Assembly (NCBI GenBank): GCA_005281725.1
Contig: SSBO01000001.1
Span: forward strand, 9,111,334 to 9,175,333
Direction: 5' to 3'
Origin: Wuchereria bancrofti
Taxonomy: Eukaryota > Nematoda > Chromadorea > Rhabditida > Onchocercidae
Length of the DNA stretch: 64,000 nt
Shown: positions 40,251 to 54,677 of the stretch, piece by piece
Numbering within the stretch: position 1 is the stretch's first letter
Layout of the letters: each line of letters opens with the position of its first letter
Made by a program: the position numbers and the translations under genes
The notes under the pieces: model-generated
Databases searched by the model: none
The model's input: the letters and a program-made list of their open reading frames with translations, nothing else
What the model was told of the DNA's origin: nothing

Positions 40251-40292
40251 TAATCAATCAACCGATCAATCAATCAATCGATCAGTCAATCA
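40251..40292. repeat. (AATC)n-type simple repeat
   Basis: Interrupted tetranucleotide repeat of AATC with ATCG and CAGT variants. Confidence 0.8.
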
Positions 40293-41351
40293 TTTTTTAA
40301 AAACTGATCAATTAAAATTGCTATTATTGGCTTCAATATTTTCTTCATGATTTCTATAATTCCCCTATTAACTTCCATAATTCCGTTAAATAGTCAATCA
40401 GTCTTTTGTCAATCTGCTGATAATCTTTTTACTGATTACATCAATCAAAAATCAGTTTCATATTTATAATAAAATTTTAGTTCCACGAGTAATCACTGAA
40501 TTTCTCTCTTGTAATTTGATCTATTATTATTCGCTTCCTATGCAAAAATTAAAACAGAAATATGATTGCAATGTATAAACAGAAGTGTATATGCAAACAT
40601 TTCAAAATTCACTGAAATAATATAACAATTTTTAATAATTTGTTTGTTTCTTTTTGAAATTAAACCATTTCAACTTTTTATTGCGAATTTGTAATTTAAA
40701 CAAATAATTCAATCGGAAAGAAAGGAAAGAAAAGATAGAAATAAAAAAGATATGAAAAAAAAGAATTTCTGTCCATTCTTTTCCTTTAATTACATTGTCA
40801 GAAAACAATTATATTATTTGAATATGACATCCAATTATTGCATTACACCGGATTAAATTTCCGGTTACACCAAAAGTATTATCCAACTTTAAGTAAGATT
40901 GTCAAACAATGACTAAGGATAAGTAATAATCTTTTTACTAATTATGATTTGGAACTTTTAATTTATTCATAAAATAATAATTGAAAATAAGTATCAAAAA
41001 AAAAAAGAACATGCAATCCGGTATTCATGCATTCCGGTATGAATTCAGTGTGACAAAAAGATAAGAAGTTGGATAATTCTGGAAAGTTTTTTGCACGCAA
41101 TTAATTTCATATTTGATAAAATGTTGAAATGAATATCTAAAATAATTATATTTTATATTTTGATGGCAGTAATGTAATCATAGATTGAATGTTTAATTTC
41201 TTTCAGTGATAATTAATGGAAGAAAGAATCTTTTACCATATTTTTTATAAGAAATGGATGGGTAAGTAGCAGCAATTCTTAACAAATTATACTTCTCTTT
41301 CTCTTTTATAATTGTCCTTTTCAAAGTTTTTTTTTTTAAATGTACATCTGG

Positions 41352-41430
41352 GAAGAGAGAGAGAGAGAGGGAGAAAAGACGGAGAGAGAGAGGGAAAGAG
41401 AGATAGGGAGGGAGAGAGAGTGAGAGAAAA
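41352..41430. repeat. GA-rich purine tract
   Basis: About 80 bases of (GA)n with GG interruptions, about 1.1 kb upstream of the PRPS transcript start. It creates spurious Arg/Glu-rich and Ser/Leu-rich frames. Confidence 0.9.
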
Positions 41431-41571
41431 GAAGAAATATCTTCTAAAGAAATCAATCCACTGGCAACATTCACATCAGACTGATACTTATGCTAAGAAA
41501 CAACAAAAAATTTTCTTTTTTTCTTACTTCATTTTATTAGTTGAATATTTCCACAAATACAGCATTACTTG

Positions 41572-41649
41572 TAATAATTACAGTGGTATCGGAATTAATA
41601 ACTTGATTAATTTAATAATTACAATAGTACTGGAATTAATAACTTGATT
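41572..41649. repeat. 37-bp direct repeat, two copies
   Basis: Copies at 41572-41608 and 41613-41649 both begin TAATAATTACA and end GGAATTAATAACTTGATT, with a few differences in the middle. Confidence 0.85.
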
Positions 41650-41921
41650 TGTCCTTTTCTTCCTTCTCCGTCAATACATTTCAATCAATGTTGCCATTCA
41701 CTTTTTTCTTCTTTTTTCTGAAGAAATCTGAAATTAATTACAAAAATAAACTTTCCCCATCCAAATTATTTTTTCCAAAGAAAGAGAGAAATGTCAAATT
41801 GGTAAAATCGATCGATAACTTTGCCGCCTAATTTGCTAAGTTCGCATTACAATGCAACAACCATAGGTCACCACCGCCTAACGAAACAGCATTACATTTT
41901 TGTTATTTTGTGTACTTTTTG

Positions 41922-41948
41922 CTGCTCGTTTACCATCTTTGTGTGTTC
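41922..41948 (+). repeat. 27-bp exact direct repeat, copy 1
   Basis: Identical to 42180-42206; starts CTGCTCGTTTACC and ends TTTGTGTGTTC. The two copies are 258 bases apart, upstream of PRPS. Mixed composition makes chance identity unlikely, so this is a local duplication or a duplicated element. Confidence 0.85.
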
Positions 41949-42179
41949 ATTTCTTCTCAAATTTATGAATAATGTTGGAAGAGGGATAATGGGAGAAATT
42001 TTGAGAAATTTCGAAAATTTCAATAATTTTCAATTAGTTTGATCAATTCAAAATTTCAACAGAAAAATTACATTTATTGAAGAAAATTTTTGTTTGTAAT
42101 ATGTGATAATCATTTCTAGTTTTCACTCCGATTTCTGCATGCATTCTTAATGATTGTAAATAATAATTTTCAGTTTTTT

Positions 42180-42206
42180 CTGCTCGTTTACCATCTTTGT
42201 GTGTTC
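42180..42206 (+). repeat. 27-bp exact direct repeat, copy 2
   Basis: Second copy of the element at 41922-41948, about 340 bases upstream of the PRPS acceptor at 42547. Confidence 0.85.
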
Positions 42207-42537
42207 TAAAATTTTTTTTCTGAAATAATTTTTCTGCATAGAACTAGTTACTCATTTTGATAGTTTGGGTAAAAAAAAAATTCAAAGTTGAAAACATAAG
42301 TTTTTTTTTAAAGGTAGTTTTACTAGGTAATGAATAATTCTAATCGGGGATGTTTTGAAAATTGTGATCACTAATTCCATTTTCAAATTGCTCCAATTCC
42401 ATTCCAATTCCAAATCTCCAATTTCAGCGCTTAACTATTCAAATGACTTGGTCAAATACTAATCAATTGTTCGAATTACTTGATAGGAGATCATAATTTT
42501 TGCTCGAAAAATCGAAAAATTTACGAGAAAATTTTAT

Positions 42538-42548
42538 TGAATTTCAGA
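42538..42548 (+). promoter_or_regulatory. prps-1: Probable spliced-leader acceptor of PRPS
   Basis: TGAATTTCAG ends at 42547 with no matching upstream exon. The first ATG after it, at 42632, is the conserved PRPS start. The 84 bases between are in frame and open (reading NSSATIERNSDNF...ARR), so a longer N-terminus is possible if an upstream coding exon exists. Confidence 0.5.
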
Positions 42549-42631
42549 ATAGTTCCGCAACCATTGAAAGGAACAGCGATAATTTTTCAACTGACCAAGA
42601 GCTGCGGCCACAGCCACCAAAGGCAAGAAGA

Positions 42632-45604
<2,973 letters not shown>

Positions 45605-46841
45605 ATTTGACAAACATTCATGCTGATGTTCTGCATTGACGCTATTTCTGAAAGATGAAAATTATTGGGATGAAAAGAATTAAGTGTTATCTTTCAACAC
45701 TCCTAGTCAATCTTTTCCTTTATGTCAAATATGCTTTTAATTATTGCATTGTCATTATACTTTAGCGATTTGTACTAATATTTTCCACAATGCGTTCTAA
45801 GGATCACTGTTAAATTATATGTTTCATCACTTTTTCATATTATTCATAGGGTAGAGTAGATAATATTTGACAATTAATTGATTAGGGAATAATTTTAAGC
45901 TTCTCAATTCTAAAGAGAAATGCATTTTATGCATTTCGATAGTAATTATATACCTATGTGCTACTAATATTTTTGTGGATTTAATCGATTCGTTAAGTAT
46001 ACTTTTTTTTAGTTACTTCAATTATTTATTCAAGTAAACTCATTTCGAAATAGAATCGTTTCTTCAAGTAGAATTATTTTATTTATTTTTGTTTTCTTTT
46101 CTGTCCTTTTAAGTGTAATCATTTCTGGAACATTGCAGTGGCATGAAATTTCTCTACTCAAAAAAAAAAAGTAAGATATGTGGTGGTGAATGCAATGAAG
46201 AAAATTGTTCCAGTGATGATCGATAATACATTCGTTTTACCACGAACTGTGAATATTTTCTGAACATTACGTTGCAAATATTTGTAACTTTTTAATTGGG
46301 AAAGGAAGAAAAGAAAAATAAAATTATCGAAAATGGCCAATGGAGTGATGGGTTTTCGGTTTTCCAGAGTTATAAATTTTTTATCTCATGATCGATATTT
46401 AATCTGAAATTTATCATCACATTGAGAAAAAATAGATCTTTTTCTCATGTGGATTTTCGGGCTAGAGAATTCGATTAAGATACTACAGGAAGTGTCGTTT
46501 CAGAAGTCTGAAATTCCTTGCAAGCATTATTTTTTATTGTAAAGCTGAAAAAATTCATCTTTCAATATTTTTAAAATGATCATTATTCTATATTTCTAAA
46601 GTGTCCAACAATCAGAATTTTTCCAAAATTGCCATACCATTGAGTATTTTCCTAGTGAAATCCTTGGTACGAAATTATCTACCTGGAGACGGAACAACTT
46701 CTATTTCTGCTGACCTTATGACGGTTAGAAGAGGAGAAGGGTAGACTGCATTATGAATTTGGTTTCATCTTTAAGTTGTGGATTCGATTTTTTTGTATGT
46801 TCAAATATTAAGATGTTAAGTTCATGTTTTTCTTATTTCAG
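45605..46841 (+). other. Intergenic region between PRPS and the membrane-protein gene
   Basis: No canonical AATAAA was seen in the first few hundred bases after the PRPS stop. At about 46616-46740 an acceptor-like CAATCAG is followed by 41 open codons (NFSKIAIPLSIF...VRRGEG, stop TAG), less AT-rich than its surroundings. If joined to the next gene through a GTTAGA donor it meets a stop before the signal peptide, so it is at best an upstream untranslated exon. Confidence 0.4.
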
Positions 46842-46842
46842 G
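46832..46842 (+). promoter_or_regulatory. Probable spliced-leader acceptor of the membrane-protein gene
   Basis: CTTATTTCAG ends at 46841, 51 bases upstream of the ATG at 46893, with no obvious upstream coding exon to pair with. Confidence 0.45.
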
Positions 46843-46892
46843 CAGCTAAAGTTTTTTTCGTTTTTAATTCCGCGTAGACTACATCAAAATCG

Positions 46893-49207
46893 ATGCTGAA
46901 AACAGCTGTTTTGCTCGTGTTACACTCGGTTTATGCAAAGGTTCAAAATTATGAGACAGGTGATAATTCAACTGTCAAAGGTTGCTCGTAAGTTTGTTTT
47001 ATTTATTTCGGTAATTTATTAACATTCACCATGATTGCTTCTCAATTTAGAAAAATTACAATTTTTCTAAATTTAGAACGTTTCACGTTTCGACAATTTA
47101 TCGTTTGTGTATCTGAAGATATGAGAATTAGATGTGTTAAAATTATTATTAAGTCAATTAAAACAATATGTATGAGAAGTGTTCTTGTCCGTTTATTTTA
47201 ATTTTTATGTAAGTGTTGTTTAGGAGTCATTGTTCTTTTCACGACAGCAATCTAACATGCTTAAATGGATCATTAGAGTTTTACGAACGTCTTCTGCTGG
47301 CACAAATAAAACATTTTGTTGCAGTTCAGATGCACATTGGTTATAATTTTCAAATTCTTTGTAACATTTCTAAGAAATATCTCTGAGGATAAAGAGTGGC
47401 ATAAAGAAACTAGGAGCAGTGCATAGGCGAAATGTCCTGAATAAGACTTATTTAATTATACTAAATTCGAGACTTCTGCATGCTCCTTTTTTTTTACATC
47501 AAAATACAAATCGTTATTGTGTAGTAAAACGAAATGATTATTGCTGCAGATCAGTGGTACAAATGGCATAAACGCGGGCATCGTAATTATACGGAAATAA
47601 AGGAAGAAATAATCGCAAAACTTTCCACACATTTGGAACCGGAAGATGTAGTCGATGAAGGGACAGTAAGTATATTTATTTTCCTTTGTACTTTTTTCTT
47701 TTTTTTGGTAATGCTTCTTTAATAGAAATTGTTAGGAAAGTTTTTGGTAAGTCCAGTACTGGACCTTTTTTTTTTATTTTTAATATAGCAATTTCACATA
47801 GCTTAACATTAACGGCATTTAGATTCTGCAGATTTTTGTTTGCAATCGTAAGTAATTTATACGCGTATTATAGGTAATTAAAAAAAAAATATTGAAATTA
47901 ATCATAATATTTTAACAGTTTTTTGATGCATGTTGAACTATTGCAGATTGCTACTGTAATTGATGTTTTAATAGACACTGTAGAGAGAGGAACTGAAATG
48001 GTGGAAGAAAAAGAAGAGAAAATACCACGTTTCACATGTCCGTTACCTTGTGAGTATCGTTACGACATATGGCGTAATGTATTCATTGCTTCGATGATTT
48101 TAAATTTACTACTTGTAATCACCATTATTCCATTTATCGTGTCACTTATTAGGTCTGATATTCCAGAACAACTGGTAAGAAGATAAAGTACCTTTTTTAT
48201 GACTAATTTATATGGCATTACTTGACAAGGAAATTTCCTTTCTTTCAACTGTACGATCTTAATTGTTGGAGAAGTTTAGGATTTCATAGCAGATGAGATG
48301 AGAGTTTTTGTTTTTGTTTTTGCTTCTTCAGTTTTTTGATTTAGAAATTTTTCAAGTGTTGTGGTTTATATCCCTTGAAAATCGTAAATGAAATGTACAT
48401 ATTCATAAATTGAAATAGTTTTTGTTTCGTAAACGTTGAATTCAATGAAACAAGGATGGTATAAACTATAACATTCTAGGAAATTTTTATGCATTCATTC
48501 TACTCAAAAAATTTCCTTAGTGCTTGCATATTTATGAAGTATTATTTGCTGTTGTACCTATTTTTTTTAAATAATTTTGGTTATTTTTGTTCCTTTTTGA
48601 TTTTAATCGATTTAGAAGTTGCAGTCAACTAGAAATGTTGTTTAATATTTGTTTTTAACTGTAAATTGCCTATTTTATCTTTTTTTTTAAAATTATCATT
48701 GTAATTATTTTCCTGATTCTTAATGAGCTCCGCAGTCATCATTCCTTACTTTTATTCCATTATCATAATTTATTTCAGGTTCTGAACATTTCAATATTTG
48801 TTGACGATTTAATCCTATCAGTAAACTGATAGTCTAGCATGTTTATTATTGTTTGGTTTGTAGCACTTGTCCATGCAAAACTGCAGTATAATCAGATTCC
48901 ATTTCCTAATTTAATTCTAATTTAGTTATTTCTAATAAAATATCCTAATTTAATCTGTTTCAATGTATATTCTATGCGTTTTCGGCCACTTCCAATACAT
49001 CAAACGTAATGTTAGTAAAATTCGAGAATAAAATTGGGGGTTAGTAAAATTTGAGAATGAAATTGGAATTTAATTCCCTTTATTCCTCTTAAACTTTTGA
49101 TTAGTTTTCAATGTTTAAATAACCACAACCTGGATTACTTTCAGTTTCTCGAGAAGCTGTTAATTGTGGGGAAAAAGAGGATCAATGAAATGGCACCTGT
49201 AATGTGA
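46893..49207 (+). CDS. Unrecognised type I membrane glycoprotein (5 exons, 205 aa)
   Basis: I do not recognise a family. Seen: exons 46893-46987, 47224-47339, 47550-47665, 47947-48174 and 49145-49207 (TGA), totalling 618 bases with phases agreeing. Signal peptide: MLKTAVLLVLHSVYA, likely cut near residue 15. The outer part (about 16-153) has four sequons (Asn25, Asn41, Asn46, Asn83), a Cys cluster (31, 35, 44), a helical middle, and CPLPC (140-144) followed by EYRYDIW just before the membrane. One membrane helix spans about 154-177, then a short basic cytosolic tail. Exon 2 was found by phase: it opens with phase 2 and closes with phase 1, which the neighbours require. The last exon is inferred from a strong GTAAGA donor; reading through instead ends three codons later at 48186. 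The next gene starts 140 bases downstream on the same strand, suggesting an operon. Confidence 0.75.
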
Positions 49208-49340
49208 ACATAAAGTTATAGAAATGTTTCACCTTAGAGAATACATGTAAATATCAGTTCAAGATATTAAAAGTTCAACAAAACTTTCGAAATTGCCAGG
49301 AATGATCAGTTCTGGTTCTGTTTTCTTTTTGTTTTCTTTT

Positions 49341-49347
49341 CTCATAG
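49341..49347 (+). promoter_or_regulatory. RWDD2: Probable trans-splice acceptor immediately before the RWDD2 start
   Basis: A pyrimidine-rich stretch ends in CTCATAG and the next three bases are the start ATG. No upstream exon of this gene is visible, so the acceptor most likely receives a spliced leader, leaving no other 5' untranslated sequence. Confidence 0.6.
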
Positions 49348-50905
49348 ATGGATGACCAAAATGAAACATGCAGACAATTGCTGTTAGATGAATTGAACTT
49401 CCTGAAAGCAATGTATACGGTGGACGAATTGGAAATAAACGAGCCTCAAAATCCAACAGAAAATGGCCAAATTACACAGTTAACTTTGCATCAGGTAGAA
49501 AATATATGGTTTTTTAAGAGTAAAAAAAAATCAGTTATTCTTTTTTATTTCTTAATTATGAATTAAAATGAATTTTCCCTTACAATGGAATTTAAATTTG
49601 ATGCAAATTCATATTTTAGCAAATTGATAACATCAGTTACGAGGTTGTGGTACATTTGAGTAGTGAATATCCTATTATTTTGAAACCGTCTGCGTTTGTT
49701 CGTTGTTCATTGATCAATTGTGATTTGCTCAATCAAGAACTTCGATATTTCATTGATCAGGAAACTCTCGGTATACCTCTTACATTGACAATTATGCAAT
49801 GGATCAACGATAACATCAATCGTTTTAAGGTTATATTTCAAGCAAACTGACTTGTTTTTCACCCATTTTCTAGACGCATAATTAGGTATTATGATCAGTT
49901 ATTGAACACATGTCCTAATATACCGATTTCACATTTTGTCATAACCCAAATCGTCTTCTCTATGTTGAATTTTCTATAGCTTACCATACATTTACTTTGC
50001 AGTGAGATTTTTTTAAAACTTCATTAAATATAACTGAAATCCTTTCATATCTTAAGCCAACAGTTTGAGGTCTATCTTCACATAAAATGTCACATACTAA
50101 TAATACATTACTTATTCATATCGTCAACTATGAAAAAAAAAGAGTAGTACTTAACAGGACAAACAGTTCAACAGAAAAAATTTAAATGATTTTCGATTTA
50201 CTTAACAGGAAAGAATTTAAATGTATCGTAATTGTCATTTTCGATTTCGCATTGTTTTTTTTTTTTAAGAATAACTTTTTTCCTTCGGAAAAATCCATCG
50301 AAAATTTGAAGGAATTTTCTCTTCTGAGTTTTTTGGAAAAGTTGTTTTCACTAATTTCTTAAGATTGAAAGTTGAAAAGTTTCAAAAATAGTTCCACTGT
50401 TATTATAGATAATATTTGCCAATTAAAAATCACTTTGTACTATGTGAATTCATCTTTTTCAATTCATAATAAGCAATATTTATAGGAGATAATCGGGAAT
50501 GAAACGATGCAAATGGTAAATGATATAGAAACAACAGACAGTACTACTATTTATGCACGATTTTGGATCTATTCACATCATATTCACAGCAAATTAAAGA
50601 GACGTATGATCAAAGATACAGCATCATTATACCAGTTAGATGGATTTTTCTGTTCTGGTAAACCGGGTGTTATTATTTTGGAAGGTTTTCGAGTTGACTG
50701 TAATAAATTTTGGGAACAAATTCGTGTCCTGAATTGGCAACGTATTGTGTTACGGTACTGTGAAGAGCAAACTGATCCTTCATTTTTTCGTCTTGGGAAG
50801 TTTCGTGAAATTCAATTTCCACATGCAAAATATTTGACAGAACTGAAAAAAATGCTAACTGAAGTTGGTTTGGGATATGGTTTTCAATTATTATTTAATC
50901 TGTAA
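49348..50905 (+). CDS. RWDD2: RWD domain-containing protein 2 (RWDD2-like; RWD plus DUF1115), complete, 3 exons, 258 aa
   Basis: Seen: exons 49348-49494, 49620-49829 and 50486-50905 (TAA), totalling 777 bases in phase. The N-terminal part (about 1-115) has the RWD pattern: an acidic helix LLLDELNFLKAMYTVDELEI, strands around SYEVVVHLSSEYP, then a helix ending MQWINDNINRFK. The C-terminal part has the RWDD2/DUF1115 signature IYSHHIHSKLKRR (about 147-159), GKPGVIILEG (177-186) and FWEQIRVLNWQRIVLRY. Known: RWD folds are protein-binding and related to ubiquitin-conjugating enzymes without the catalytic cysteine; the RWDD2 role is not established. The ATG lies directly after the acceptor CTCATAG (49341-49347), so a spliced leader would abut the start codon. 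It begins 140 bases after the preceding gene, so both may be cut from one precursor. Confidence 0.92.
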
Positions 50906-51000
50906 ATAATTTTATTTTGATAAATGTCTGTAAATATATGTGTTTCATTTAAATTTCTGTGCAAGTTCATTACAATTAAGAAATGGATAAAGATTTCCGG

Positions 51001-51006
51001 AATAAA
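51001..51006 (+). terminator. RWDD2: Polyadenylation signal of RWDD2
   Basis: AATAAA 95 bases after the stop codon, followed by GT/T-rich sequence, the usual distance for nematode 3' ends. Confidence 0.65.
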
Positions 51007-52767
51007 GTTATGTAGTTGGTGAGGGTTGTGAACAAATTCTCAAATTTTTAATTGCTTTATATTTCAAATTTTCAATTAAATTCCGAATTTTCAATTTTTT
51101 TTTTCTTTGAATTTCAAAGTCAATAACAAAGTTGGTAATAATGATTGTTGCAAATTCGTTTCTTAATTTCAATTTTTTTTCGATCTGGTTTGAAATTTAT
51201 TGGATTTTCCTTGGAAATTGCCTACAACAGGTCTCGAGTAATTTTAAACTTATTGAGCAATGTAAAATATTCCTCTTCATCCATTCGTTTATTATGAACT
51301 ATCCAAATATATTTTAATCGTCTTTTGATAGTTTAAAATTTGTACAACCATTTCAAATATTGCCTTAATTTATCACATCTTTTATTTTTCTTAAACCGTT
51401 GTTGTTTCAATCTCTCGTGAAACCGGTACTTCCTTAAAGCAATTGTTGTTTCAATCTCGTGCATATATCATTGTGGGTAATTTTATCATTCTTTCTTTTT
51501 TTTTGTTATTATGGAACTGAATAAATTGAATATGATGAATGTAAATAATAAAATAACGTTGATTTTGGTATTTCCTTATATCATACTTTATGCTTGTTTT
51601 TTTTTTCCTTTTTAATCTGATACTTATTAATACCTCCATGTATCATAATATCAGTTCAATATTTCTTTTATATCATATCTAATATTTCTTAACATTTTTG
51701 ATGTATAATAAATAATGGCATATTTTCAGTGCATCATTGATTTCATTTATCTTTCATCGTAAATTTTCAATCAAAAAAAAAAGGAGAGAAAGAATTCCCG
51801 TAATCCTTGATCATTTAATCATTACTTCTATGTTTCAAAAAGTTTTTTGAGTTTAAGTTTCTCGCAAATATTCCTCCTCGCTGCTTGATTACTTCATTGT
51901 ATTAAGTATTACTACCCGTTTCGCATAATAAATCGTTTTTTCTTCTCAAATCTACCTATCTGCAAACACATTCATTTAATCATTATCATATTATATATTC
52001 AACTTGCAACCTTTCTCATACTTTTCAGATCAACGAAAGCGAATGATTTTTTCAAATCCTCTATTACCCAACTTTGAGAATGATTTTCTATGCAAGATTT
52101 CAGGACTTTCATTTTTCGAGAATTTCGCTTTTCTTTTTTCTAAACTAATTCATGTCCTCACCAATAATTTTAATTCATCCCTGCCACACACAGTCCCATT
52201 TCATTTCATTCTCGAAATGAAGGAAGAATCATTTCCTGATGGGATGTGATTATTTCATACATGTTGCATGAGTACAATGTGCACTGTTTGTTTATTGTTA
52301 TTCTCTGATTTCCGGAATAAGCGATTCCGGTTGTTATTTGATTCCTTTAGGCAACAGTGAATTTTCATCGATTTGATTAAATAGAAAATAACGATTATGT
52401 TTACCAATTAAACGTATATATAAGTCTAAAGTAGTGCACGTATGTATTCGCAAATAACTTTCAATACAAAAATATCACTTCATGCGCATTTTTCTCTTTT
52501 TTTATATATTTTTTATGTCTTTTCGAGCATATTATCGGTGTATTTTATGTATGTGTATCTAACGAATCAAATATTACCAGTACATTTTATGAATTAATTG
52601 CATTACGTGTTAGTCATTTTTGTATTACGTGTTACAAAATATACAACGAGTTATGAGTTATGAATTATGTGACGTGTCAATGTAACGATATACGCGATAT
52701 GATATATGTACGATATGATATATGATAAAACTCATAACGTGTGTTACCTAACATCAAATTACACTCA

Positions 52768-53035
52768 GTAATAATAGTAATTATAGTACTAGTATGAAGA
52801 TAAATAATGATAATAGTAATAATAATAGTATTAATGATAATAATGACAGTAATGATAGTAATAGTAATGGTAATAACAATAACAGTAATGATAGTGACAA
52901 TAATAATGATAATAACATAATAATAATAGTAATAATAATAATAATAGTAATAGTAATAATGATAATAATGATAATAGTAGTCAATAATAGTCATAATAGT
53001 AATAAGTAATGGTAATAATCAGCAATAATTAATAA
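52768..53035. repeat. Degenerate (AAT)n/(AGT)n trinucleotide tract
   Basis: About 270 bases of AAT units mixed with AGT and GAT. The composition opens long Asn/Asp/Ser frames on the plus strand and Ile/Leu or Tyr/His frames on the minus strand; none is a gene. Confidence 0.9.
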
Positions 53036-54677
53036 TTAATCTGGGTATTTAATTGAATAATTAAACAATCAGGTAAATTATTAAGTAATGAAATAAATGA
53101 ATGATTAAATGAATAGATAATTAAACAAGGAAATAATTAGCAGTGAATAAATAATAGCAAGTAGTAATAATAAGCAGTAAACAATAAAAGTAATAATAGC
53201 AGTTAAAGCTTAGAAAGCTTAGAAAACTTAAGAAAGAATTAAAACTTAGAAAAAAAAGTTCAAATACCGTATTTAACGTTAAAGCACTGTTGTAAATAGC
53301 GTAAAGATTTCATTTGCTAAGCTAAATAATATTTTGGATAAAATGCGATATTTGATTACTGCATTAGCTCACCAACAATTTATAAATCATAAATACTTGC
53401 TTGTGGCTTAGCCAGAAGAAGATTTCAACATGCTGGACTTAGTGAGGAATACCTGCATGGTACAGCATTTATGCATCAACTTATGCTTCAAATATCAATT
53501 TATGCATAAAATATCAAGTCTCTTTACTCATTAGCTATAATCTTTTAATTATGTGAAGTAAACGTAACCCATTTAGTAAGGTTTCCGAACTTGAACTTAA
53601 TATTCGATAAAGTAATGTTAGGGAAGCTAATCAGCTGAAAGCTTCAAATTAGCCCATACGATGAAAGTTAGATAGTTTAAATTATGGGTAGCATAGATAT
53701 CGGATAGATAATTGTTGGAAGGTGCTAAAAATTGATCAGTATAATGATAATTGATGTGAGAAATGGATCAGTTATGAGATATGTATTGCATTGATCAAAT
53801 TTGATATGCAGGGAATGGATTAATGTAAGAAATTCAGTCAAGATATAATGCAGAGAAAAGTATGTTTTAAAAAAAAAAAGGGATTGGGAAGTTTAACAGT
53901 ATGCACATTATAAAATTGTGAAAAGGAAAAATGAATAAAGTTAGTATAAAAATTTGAATTAAAATAGGGCTACACTTAATCAAAATTTAAACAGTTAATA
54001 TTGAAATTAATGAGAGAATTTAGTTTTTAACATTTCAAAAGGAAACAACCCGAAAATATTTCTCTAAAGTATCATTAATCAATTAATTTTCTCTTCATAT
54101 TCTTCTCTCTGACAGTACACTTCATTGAATAGTTTTATTTTGGCTAGAAAAAAAAAAAAAAAAACGAAATAAAAAACTAAATCTAATTTGGAGCACTTTG
54201 TTCCGTTATCTCTTTTTTCCGCTTTCCTTCCTCTTTTTTTGTTCCTTTCTTTCATCTTTCCTTTCAACGTAATTTTAAGGTCCTATAATTTTAAAGATTA
54301 GAATTTTACCGAATCTTTATAGATACTTTAAGATGAAGTTCAGTTAAGTGTAATTTATCATAATTTGAACAAGGAAACATTACACGTAAAATGTTTCCGT
54401 GTACGTTAAACGTAAGTAGCAGAATCTGAGTTAGAATACGAAAGATTACAAAATATTTTCATGGATTTACTTACAAACATCAAAAAGTTTCGAAATATTT
54501 CCTTGTAAGTGTTAACGTGAAATTATACTTCTCCAACATAGTTTCATGATATATATTTTAATGAAAGGGTATTGATTTTATGAGTGAGTGTTTTTTCAAT
54601 TAAGGAAGTGAAAAAACAAAAAAGAAAAAAAAACAAGGACTCATGTTGAAAGTAGTTTGAAATGATGTATGATTTAC

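Larger units (their letters stand above)
37795..42547. other. Gene-free region upstream of PRPS
   Basis: AT-rich. It holds a TG-rich microsatellite (39010-39069), a less AT-rich island with a near-perfect palindrome (39660-39780), an AATC-type repeat (40251-40292), a GA tract (41352-41430), a 37-bp two-copy repeat (41572-41649) and a 27-bp exact direct repeat (41922-41948 and 42180-42206). The last part must contain the PRPS promoter. A 73-codon plus-strand frame at 41821-42042 has no support. Confidence 0.5.

Noticed and set aside
22842..42547. Possible bacterial endosymbiont insertions, transposons or viral remnants in the desert
   Set aside because: No recognisable transposase, polymerase, terminal repeats or bacterial-type coding density could be read; a database search would be needed to exclude short decayed copies.
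47686..47877. Hydrophobic plus-strand frame inside the membrane-protein gene
   Set aside because: It lies in the intron between 47665 and 47947, is low complexity, and is not in phase with the gene.
52004..52249. 81-codon plus-strand frame after a CTTTTCAG site
   Set aside because: No donor, partner exon or recognisable content; composition is like the surrounding intergenic DNA.
52677..53009. Open frames rich in Asn/Ser/Asp, Ile or Tyr/His
   Set aside because: They come entirely from the degenerate AAT/AGT tract.
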